From the NCBI GenBank assembly GCA_949286775.1, contig CASEDW010000031.1, positions 1 through 5,276 on the forward strand: a stretch of DNA of 5,276 bases, given 5' to 3'. The position numbers and the translations under genes are program-made. The notes beneath the pieces were generated by a model. The model had not been told where the DNA came from, ran no database searches, and saw nothing but the letters and a program-made list of their open reading frames with translations. Below, in pieces: positions 1 through 5,276 of this stretch. Within the stretch, counting starts at the first letter, position 1; each line of letters begins with the position of its first letter. The stretch is from an uncultured Eubacteriales bacterium. GTDB lineage: Bacteria; Bacillota; Clostridia; Lachnospirales; Lachnospiraceae.

Positions 1-2
1 AT

Positions 3-68
3 GCATCATATGATATCGGGAATAAGGCGGCGATTGAGATGCTCGATAGCATATATGTCTTTTTATAA
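3..68 (+). CDS. C-terminal tail of an unrecognised protein (partial, 5' end outside window)
   Basis: Frame 3 is open from the left edge and reads ASYDIGNKAAIEMLDSIYVFL before a TAA at 66-68. Further in-frame stops follow at 72-74 (TGA), 75-77 (TAA) and 84-86 (TAA), which fits a true gene end followed by a short spacer. The composition (Asp, Gly, Asn, Lys, Ala, Glu, with GC-ending codons such as gcg, gag and ctc) is protein-like and resembles the genes further right. The other two plus frames give either an immediate stop or a basic peptide with no family character. Twenty-one residues are too few to name a family, and I do not recognise it. It runs in the same direction as the arginase-like gene and could share a transcript with it. 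Confidence 0.4.
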   Translation, partial: ASYDIGNKAAIEMLDSIYVFL

Positions 69-105
69 GACTGATAATTTTTGTAATTTAACGTCGATAT
101 AACAA

Positions 106-842
106 ATGATAAAAGCATTTTATGCAGTTTTTCTAAGATATACAGAGAAGAAATATATAAACCCGATGCTCATATTTTTCTGAACTTTGAGGATATTAAA
201 GGAACCTTTGGATATTGTTCCGATGAAGCGGCTCTTGAAATAAAAAAACAGACTGAAAAATACGCTCCCGCAGGCGTCAGATTTTTAGACAACGGAAATT
301 ATCATTATATTTCAAAGCTTATGATTGAAAAGATAGAACATGACTTTGAATTAGTTGTGTTTGACAATCATACGGATGCGCAGCCGCCATGCCTCGCTCC
401 GATTTTATCCTGCGGAAGCTGGATAAGGGACAGTCTCAACGATAAAAGCATAGCTTTAAGAAAAGTTTATCTGATAGGACCTAAAAAAGAGGATTATAAA
501 AAAATCGATGAACAATTAAAAGAAAGAATTGTATTTATCGACAGGGAGGATGCGTTGTGTCCTGAGAAATCCTTTCGTGATATAGCTGATCAGATAGGAA
601 AACTGCCCCTTTATATTTCAATAGATAAAGATATATTGTCGAAAGATGAGATCAGAACAAACTGGGATCAGGGTTTGATGAGATTTAATACGCTTTGCGA
701 CTGGATAAAACTTATAAAAGACAGATCGGATGTGATCGGCGCGGATATATGCGGTGAACCCGGTATAAATGAAAGCAAAGCCCAAAAGATAAAATCCGCC
801 CTGATAAATATAAAATTAGAAAAACTGTTTTATAAAAAGTAA
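106..842 (+). CDS. Arginase/ureohydrolase-superfamily protein, 5' end irregular
   Basis: This is a probable cytoplasmic dinuclear-Mn hydrolase of the arginase/agmatinase/formiminoglutamase fold; the substrate is unknown. All six family metal ligands can be placed: His in GNYHY (303-305), Asp/His/Asp in DNHTD (363-377), and the two Asp of SIDKD (624-632). ILSCGSW and a late GADICGEP, which supplies the substrate-side acid, also fit the family. The first ATG in this frame is at 321, but it lies after the His ligand and has no Shine-Dalgarno, so it is not the true start. Frame 3 stays open back to a TAA at 84-86 and codes plausible family sequence (FSKIYREEIY, LNFEDIKGTFGYC, RFLDNGNYHY), yet contains no ATG, GTG or TTG. 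One extra T in the T5 run at 127-131 would join it to ATG 106 and give about 245 residues; initiation at ATT 117 (about 241 residues) is the alternative. The gene could also be a young pseudogene. It ends at TAA 840-842, directly before a terminator. Confidence 0.75.
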
Positions 843-844
843 AA

Positions 845-905
845 AAGGATACGGCTTCTAATGATGAATTACTTCATTTTATAAAGCCGTATCCTTAAAT
901 TTTTT
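845..905. terminator. Bidirectional intrinsic terminator between convergent genes
   Basis: AAGGATACGGCTT (845-857) and AAGCCGTATCCTT (884-896) are perfect inverse complements, a 13-bp stem. The 26-base loop can itself fold a small hairpin, ATGAA (864-868) with TTCAT (873-877). On the plus strand the stem is followed by AAA and then a six-T run at 900-905. On the minus strand the A run at 841-846 gives a U tract. The structure begins three bases after the stop of the arginase-like gene, and the ATPase stop codon (TAA, complement of 904-906) lies on its other side, so one element can stop transcription from both directions. Confidence 0.9.
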
Positions 906-3327
906 ATTTTAAACTCTTGATTTTTACGATTGCTTTTTCTGTACCAGTACGCAAAAGCGAGACAACCCGGGTGAAAAACCTGAACAACGGATCAGTTATA
1001 ATCGTAAATATAACGAATATCATGATACATCTTGCTGACATTCCGGTGATGGCGAACATATGGCTGAATACCGTTGAGCCGAGAAGAAGTCCGGCAATAC
1101 AAACTACCAATATAAGCCATTTGAAGACGTCCATAGGTTTACATATCTGATAGATGATCATAAATCCGACTATCGAAAGAAGGAACGTCGAAGCAGTCGA
1201 TATATCTACCGAGTTTATATTAAACACCTGACCGAAAATTACGATTCCCGCCACAAGACAGGCGTCGGTAAGTCCTCCGGGCAGCGCCTTTAACAGGATA
1301 TTCGTCATGAAATGACCTTTTATCTTGTTTGTATCAGGAATCTGCGAAAGCAGGAATCCCGGAACGCCTATCGTAAACATACTGATAAGAGTAAGCTGCG
1401 ACGGTTCAAGTGGATAACTGATGCTGAAGGCGATTGAGAAAATTGACATCAGCAGCGAGAATATGTTCTTTACGAGGAAAAGAGATCCGGATCTCTCGAG
1501 GTTGTTTACTACCTGGCGTCCCTCCATAACCACATCGGGCATTCTCGCGAAATCAGATTCGAGCAGAACAAGCTGTGAAGCCTGGCATGCCGCGTCGGAG
1601 CCTGAAGCCATGGCTACGGAACAGTCGGCGTCTTTAAGAGCGAGAACGTCGTTTACTCCGTCGCCTGTCATCGCAACAGTATTTCCTGTTTCTTTAAGGC
1701 CTTTTACAAACATTCTTTTCTGCTCCGGCGTAACTCGTCCGAAAACAGAGTATTTATTTATTGCTTCTTTTATTTCTTCAAATGTTCCAAGGGTGCTGGC
1801 GTCGATATAGTCTTCGGCGTTTTCGATGCCGGCTTCCTGAGCTATATGAGAAACAGTAACCGGATTATCGCCTGAAATAACTTTTATCTTTACGCCGTTG
1901 TTTCTGAAGAACTTAAATGTCTCAGGCGCGTCTTTTCTGATCGGATTTGAAAGAAGCACGAGAGCAAGCGGCATAACGTCTGAGGTAAGGGCTCCGCCTG
2001 AAAGTTCTCCGTGATAAATTCCGAATACGAGCACACGGTATCCGATTGAAGAGTACTTTTCTATTTCGTCACGGTAGTCCGCGAATTTTGCACGAAGCAC
2101 AAATTCGGGAGCGCCTAGAACATATGACGTATCGCCAAATGCGGCGGCGCTGTATTTGTGCGCCGAAGAAAAGGGGAGAACAGTTTTCGCCCGAAGACCC
2201 GACGTCGTTTTATAGCGGTCTTTTAAAGCCGCCATTGTAATGTTGTCTTTTGACATGCAGTAGGCGAAATCGCCGAGGAGTTCTTCGATCTGTCCGTGTA
2301 TTTCAGGGTCGTAATCTCTTAGAGTAACAGTATCCTGAACGGCCATGGTGTTTTCTGTTATGGTTCCTGTTTTGTCTACGCAAAGCACGTCTACGCGGGC
2401 AAGGGTTTCTATACATCTCATATCATGCACAAGAACTTTTTTAGCGGCAAGACGCATTGTGCTTACTGCAAGGGTAATGCTTACAAGAAGATACATGCCC
2501 TCGGGAACCATACCTATTACTGCGGCGACCATCGACTGGACGCTGTCTTTTAAAGGCGCGGCATTCCATACATACTGCTGAACAAGCAGAATGATGCCTA
2601 TCGGTATTATCATAAATCCGATGATTTTGACAAGTCTGTTGATAGAACGTATCATTTCAGACTGTTCGCCCTCTTTTGAAGCCTTTGCTTCAAGGGTGAG
2701 TTTTGAAATATAGGAATCGGGACCGACCTTTTCAAGGCGCGCTTTGCATGAACCTGATACGATAAAGCTTCCCGACATTAAAGTGTCTCCGGGGCGTTTT
2801 ATAATCTCGTCCGATTCACCGGTAAGAAGCGCTTCGTTGACGGAAACTTCTCCAACTACAACGGTGGCGTCGGCGCAAATCTGATTTCCGGGTTCAAAAA
2901 CGACTATATCGTCAAGTACGAGACGTTCGGCATGAACTGATTTGATCTTTCCGTCTCTTATTACTTTTGTTTTCGGAGCGCTGAGCATCGTAAGTTTTTC
3001 AAGAGTACGCTTAGCGTTTAATTCCTGTACGATACCGATCAAAGCGTTCGCGACGATTACGACCATAAACGTAAGATCCTTAAAGGAACCGACAAGAATC
3101 AGTAAAACGGCAAAAATGACAAATATCATATTGAAATATGTCAGTGTGTTGCCTTTGATGATCTCTTTTGTCGATTTGAACGAAGCTTCGACAGGGCGGT
3201 TGTCCCATCCGGCGGCTCTGTATGCGTGAACCTGCTTTGTGCTGAGGCCGTATTGCGTATCTGCGTTTATGCGGTCGATCGGATGGCGTACAAATTCATT
3301 TTCGATTTGTTTTTTCTTTTTTAGCAT
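904..3327 (-). CDS. CtpE-like P-type cation-translocating ATPase
   Basis: An intact 807-residue inner-membrane pump that couples ATP hydrolysis to cation transport. Domains in order: N-terminal cation-ATPase segment (about 20-55, GLSTKQV), TM1-2 (62-103), actuator domain with TGES at 169-172, TM3-4 (233-291) with the ion-path motif VPEG at 274-277, phosphorylation motif DKTGT with Asp318 (codon 2374-2376), a compact nucleotide domain (about 325-455, LGAPE at 404-408), the hinge TGDGVNDVLALK at 554-565, and six further TM segments (about 613-785). There is no heavy-metal-binding domain and no CPC motif, so it is not a Cu/Cd/Zn type. VPEG in TM4 and the FLVKNIFSLL...TLISMFTIGVPGF block resemble mycobacterial CtpE, reported to transport Ca2+; Ca2+ here is inferred. 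The ATG at 3327 is fixed by an in-frame TAA nine bases upstream. A GGGAG (complement of 3343-3347) lies 15 bases away, a long spacing, so translation may be modest. It follows rqcH on the same strand, 143 bp downstream, and ends at the shared terminator. Confidence 0.93.
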   Translation of the reverse strand: MLKKKKQIENEFVRHPIDRINADTQYGLSTKQVHAYRAAGWDNRPVEASFKSTKEIIKGNTLTYFNMIFVIFAVLLILVGSFKDLTFMVVIVANALIGIVQELNAKRTLEKLTMLSAPKTKVIRDGKIKSVHAERLVLDDIVVFEPGNQICADATVVVGEVSVNEALLTGESDEIIKRPGDTLMSGSFIVSGSCKARLEKVGPDSYISKLTLEAKASKEGEQSEMIRSINRLVKIIGFMIIPIGIILLVQQYVWNAAPLKDSVQSMVAAVIGMVPEGMYLLVSITLAVSTMRLAAKKVLVHDMRCIETLARVDVLCVDKTGTITENTMAVQDTVTLRDYDPEIHGQIEELLGDFAYCMSKDNITMAALKDRYKTTSGLRAKTVLPFSSAHKYSAAAFGDTSYVLGAPEFVLRAKFADYRDEIEKYSSIGYRVLVFGIYHGELSGGALTSDVMPLALVLLSNPIRKDAPETFKFFRNNGVKIKVISGDNPVTVSHIAQEAGIENAEDYIDASTLGTFEEIKEAINKYSVFGRVTPEQKRMFVKGLKETGNTVAMTGDGVNDVLALKDADCSVAMASGSDAACQASQLVLLESDFARMPDVVMEGRQVVNNLERSGSLFLVKNIFSLLMSIFSIAFSISYPLEPSQLTLISMFTIGVPGFLLSQIPDTNKIKGHFMTNILLKALPGGLTDACLVAGIVIFGQVFNINSVDISTASTFLLSIVGFMIIYQICKPMDVFKWLILVVCIAGLLLGSTVFSHMFAITGMSARCIMIFVIFTIITDPLFRFFTRVVSLLRTGTEKAIVKIKSLK

Positions 3328-3470
3328 AAAATATATTTAAATCTCCCGAATGTGATGTATAAATATAATGATACCAGAGTAAAAAGGTGTAAGTTACATG
3401 AGTTTGCTCATAAGTGGGTGAAAGGCCTTGAGACCTGCCACAATAAATAATATATCATAAAAATTCCAAT
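3328..3470 (-). other. Unassigned intergenic leader with small hairpins
   Basis: This is the 143-bp gap between the rqcH stop and the ATPase start. Read on the minus strand, it holds AGGTC-TCAA-GGCCT (complement of about 3423-3436, a 5-bp stem with one G-U pair) and ATGAG-CAAA-CTCAT (complement of 3399-3412 or close to it), both closed by four-base loops. A five-T run (3385-3381) comes about a dozen bases after the second hairpin, too far for a convincing terminator. The middle of the gap is less AT-rich than its flanks, which suggests a conserved or inserted element. I could not match it to the yybP-ykoY, M-box, NiCo, fluoride or T-box consensus. It may be a cis-regulatory leader, a processed 3' end of the rqcH message, or a small transposon remnant. 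Confidence 0.35.
3365..3393 (-). promoter_or_regulatory. Possible weak promoter for the P-type ATPase gene
   Basis: On the minus strand CTTACA (complement of 3388-3393; four of six -35 consensus bases) is separated by 17 bases from CATTAT (complement of 3365-3370; four of six -10 bases). An overlapping TATATT (complement of 3362-3367) matches -10 better but at 20-bp spacing. Transcription would start near 3358, about 30 bases before the ATG. In this AT-rich stretch such matches arise by chance, so the call is tentative; read-through from rqcH is the alternative. Confidence 0.3.
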
Positions 3471-5210
3471 TCAGTCCAGCCGTTGAATGCCATTAATATC
3501 AGCTTCGGATACCATAGAATAATTAGTATGATATATGACATATCCCGGTTTGGCGGCATTTGGCTTTTTGATGTTTTTGCGGAGAGTATAATCTATCTCG
3601 ACCTTTTTTGAATCTTTTCCCTTTGAAAAATAAGCGGCGAGTCTGCCGGCTTCTTCAAAAGTTGAGTCAGGCATTTCTTTATCCGTAGAACGGACGACTA
3701 CGTGGGATCCCGGAAATCCTTTTGAATGAAACCACCAGTCCCTGTTCATAGGGGTTGAAAAAGTCAGTTCGTCGTTTTGGATATTGTTCTTTCCTACAAA
3801 CATGTGATAGCCGTCTGAAGATAAAAAGTGCATCGGTTTCGATCTGTTCTGTCTGCGTTCTTTTTTCTGAGTGCGCTTTTTGATGAAACCTGTCTCTTTG
3901 AGCTCGTCTGAAATTTGAACAAGGTCGATTTCTTCCGTGGCTATCTCGAGAGCGTTCTGAACGCTTTCAAGATATTCGATATCCTCGGTAGTTTCCTGTA
4001 TCTGAGTTGTAACCGCTTCATATGTGCGTTTCTGCTTATTGTACTTTTCAAAATATCGCTGTGCGTTTTCGAGCGGCGTCAGGGTCTTATCAAGAGGAAT
4101 CGTCACTTCTTCGCCGGTATAATAATTTATCGTTTTAAGTTTGTCGGCTCCGGGCTCAAGATCATAACCGTAAGTATTTATCAGTTCGCCGTATATTTTA
4201 TATTTTTCCCGTTTTTCCGTATCTTTCAGCTGTTTTTTCTGAAGCTGAAGCTTTTTAACGTTTCTCTCTAAATAGGTAGAAACTATTTTGCGCAGGTCAG
4301 TGGATTTCTGACGTATCCTCGAGATAACATTTTTTTCAGAATAAAAAGCTCTCAAAAGTTCCGACACTGAACTGTAGGCCTGCTGTCTTGAATTCTCATA
4401 TACATAAGATTTAAAGACGGAAAAATCGATGGGCTTGTCGTTTTCGTAATAAACCGCCGGGTGATAGTCCGCGTTTTTTATCTCTTCCATAAATCTTGAA
4501 AAAGTGTGATATATATGAGCCTTCACCGCGTCTGAACATTCGGGGGCAAAAGCATCGCCCGAAACTGACGCGCGGAAGCATATTTCCTCCGAGGCCATAG
4601 GCGAAAAGCCTGTCAGCGACGTATAAATGGCTTTTGAAAGAGCGCAGTTTTTTGAGAAGATTTCACTGTAAAATTCTTCTTCGGTAATCGTAAAGGGATC
4701 CGATTTTTCCTGTGTCTGAGGAATAAAGTACTCGCGTCCCGGCAGTACTTCACGAACCGAACTCATATTCGCGCTGACATGACGTATTGAATCGAGTATC
4801 ATGTCTTTTTCGTCAGTAAATATGATGTTGCTGTGCTTACCCATCAGTTCTACTATGAGTTTTTTCTGGCATATGTCGCCGAGCTCGTTTCTGTGCTCTA
4901 TCAAAAATATCAGAACTCGCTCTAAAGAAGGCTGTATGATATCTGTGATATGGCCGCTGCCTATATGCTTGCGAAGAAGCATACAGAAATTAGGCGCTGT
5001 CATAGGCGCCTGTTTGTTTTTATCCGTAAAATATAAAAGAGGAAGAGAAGGATTAGCCGATATTGAAAGTCTGTATTGATTTTTCCCTGATTTAACTGTC
5101 AGAAGAAGCTCGTCTTTTTCCGGCTGCGCGATCTTCGTAATATATCCTCCCGCAATCGTGTCGTTAAGTTCTTTTTTCAAACCTGAAATGGTGATTCCGT
5201 CTAATGCCAT
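3471..5210 (-). CDS. rqcH: RqcH, NFACT-family ribosome-associated quality-control factor (Rqc2/NEMF homologue; older name FbpA)
   Basis: RqcH binds 50S subunits that still carry a stalled peptidyl-tRNA and recruits tRNA-Ala to add a C-terminal alanine tail, which marks the chain for proteolysis. It is cytoplasmic despite the old 'fibronectin-binding' label, and there is no signal peptide. The 579 residues match the usual length. Order: NFACT-N (1 to about 165, with ANPSLPLLYFT, NFCMLLRKHI, LIVELMGKHSNIIF and LPGREYFIP), a helical HhH-like middle (about 175-290), two Lys/Glu/Gln-rich coiled-coil arms (about 295-345 and 380-430), a basic linker (444-458), and NFACT-R (about 459-579, with SSDGYHMFVGKNN, DWWFHSKGFPGSHVVV and KKPNAAKPGYVIYHTN). 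At the position of the B. subtilis Asp97-Arg98 motif this protein has Glu97-Arg98, a conservative change. The start ATG (5210) has GGAG seven bases upstream and a good promoter. The stop is TGA at 3473-3471. It is intact. Its partner RqcP is not in the window. Confidence 0.95.
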   Translation of the reverse strand: MALDGITISGLKKELNDTIAGGYITKIAQPEKDELLLTVKSGKNQYRLSISANPSLPLLYFTDKNKQAPMTAPNFCMLLRKHIGSGHITDIIQPSLERVLIFLIEHRNELGDICQKKLIVELMGKHSNIIFTDEKDMILDSIRHVSANMSSVREVLPGREYFIPQTQEKSDPFTITEEEFYSEIFSKNCALSKAIYTSLTGFSPMASEEICFRASVSGDAFAPECSDAVKAHIYHTFSRFMEEIKNADYHPAVYYENDKPIDFSVFKSYVYENSRQQAYSSVSELLRAFYSEKNVISRIRQKSTDLRKIVSTYLERNVKKLQLQKKQLKDTEKREKYKIYGELINTYGYDLEPGADKLKTINYYTGEEVTIPLDKTLTPLENAQRYFEKYNKQKRTYEAVTTQIQETTEDIEYLESVQNALEIATEEIDLVQISDELKETGFIKKRTQKKERRQNRSKPMHFLSSDGYHMFVGKNNIQNDELTFSTPMNRDWWFHSKGFPGSHVVVRSTDKEMPDSTFEEAGRLAAYFSKGKDSKKVEIDYTLRKNIKKPNAAKPGYVIYHTNYSMVSEADINGIQRLD

Positions 5211-5217
5211 ATATTTT

Positions 5218-5221
5218 CTCC
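5218..5221 (-). promoter_or_regulatory. Shine-Dalgarno site of rqcH
   Basis: GGAG on the minus strand (complement CTCC) lies seven bases before the ATG whose first base is 5210. The spacing is near optimal, and together with the family-typical N-terminus MALDGITI it fixes the start. Confidence 0.85.
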
Positions 5222-5241
5222 ATGGTAATATTTAGAGGGTA

Positions 5242-5270
5242 ATTATATACCTTTTTTCACTAAATTTAAA
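5242..5270 (-). promoter_or_regulatory. Sigma-A-type promoter of rqcH
   Basis: On the minus strand a perfect -10 TATAAT (complement of 5242-5247) is preceded, after exactly 17 bases, by TTTAAA (complement of 5265-5270), which matches four of six -35 consensus bases. Transcription should start near 5235, giving a leader of about 25 bases that carries the GGAG site. The promoter suggests that rqcH heads its own transcript, and no operator or riboswitch fits in so short a leader. Confidence 0.65.
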
Positions 5271-5276
5271 TAGATA

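Noticed and set aside
1..102. Plus-strand frame-1 peptide starting with ATG at base 1
   Set aside because: It is a basic, Arg/Ile/Ser-rich translation with no family character, while frame 3 over the same bases looks like real protein.
98..103. TATAAC as the -10 box for the arginase-like gene
   Set aside because: No -35 match lies 16-18 bases upstream, and transcription would begin at or after the candidate start at 106.
321..842. Taking ATG 321 as the start of the arginase-like gene
   Set aside because: It lacks a Shine-Dalgarno and drops the conserved His ligand and more than 60 upstream residues that read as protein of the same family.
917..3229. Several plus-strand open frames of 64-129 codons opposite the ATPase gene (for example 1421-1810)
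   Set aside because: They lie wholly inside a strongly conserved minus-strand gene, have no family character, and are what antisense of GC-ending codons produces.
3341..3369. Plus-strand promoter with TATAAT at 3364-3369 driving an RNA into the rqcH 3' end
   Set aside because: No acceptable -35 element lies at the right spacing, and the box sits in AT-rich spacer where chance matches are expected.
3395..3412. Minus-strand mini-ORF (MSKLM, stop) as a regulatory leader peptide for the ATPase
   Set aside because: It has no Shine-Dalgarno, is only five codons long and is explained by the hairpin sequence.
3915..5079. Plus-strand open frames at 3915-4271 and 4801-5079 opposite rqcH
   Set aside because: Their hydrophobic Phe/Leu-rich translations mirror Lys/Glu-rich coiled-coil codons of rqcH; no start signals or known domain.

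Overview
The window looks like chromosomal DNA of a low- to mid-GC anaerobic Firmicute, most likely a Clostridia / gut Oscillospiraceae-Lachnospiraceae relative. This is an inference from AT-rich intergenic DNA, mixed codon use, a Clostridia-like NFACT protein and the gene content; no rRNA or other strict taxonomic marker is present.

Layout: bases 3-68 hold the last codons of an unrecognised plus-strand gene cut by the window edge. Next comes a compact plus-strand arginase-superfamily gene (about 106-842). Its conserved 5' part is clearly coding but has no ordinary start codon in frame, so the gene has a 5' frameshift, a non-canonical start or early decay. A perfect 13-bp inverted repeat (845-896), flanked by A and T runs, forms a bidirectional terminator between it and the convergent minus-strand genes. 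On the minus strand, read right to left, rqcH (5210-3471, NFACT ribosome-quality-control factor) has a clear sigma-A-type promoter and Shine-Dalgarno site at the right edge. After a 143-bp gap with small hairpins comes a CtpE-like P-type cation ATPase (3327-904).

Working together: no pathway links the three genes. RqcH acts on stalled 50S subunits in the cytoplasm, the ATPase is an intact 10-TM cation pump in the membrane, and the arginase-like protein is probably a cytoplasmic Mn-dependent C-N hydrolase of unknown substrate. The ATPase may be transcribed by read-through from rqcH or from a weak promoter in the gap.

The region is mostly ordinary housekeeping sequence. I see no phage, CRISPR, toxin-antitoxin, defence or recognisable transposon genes. 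The best points for a second look are the damaged or unusual 5' end of the arginase-like gene and the unexplained structured gap between rqcH and the ATPase.
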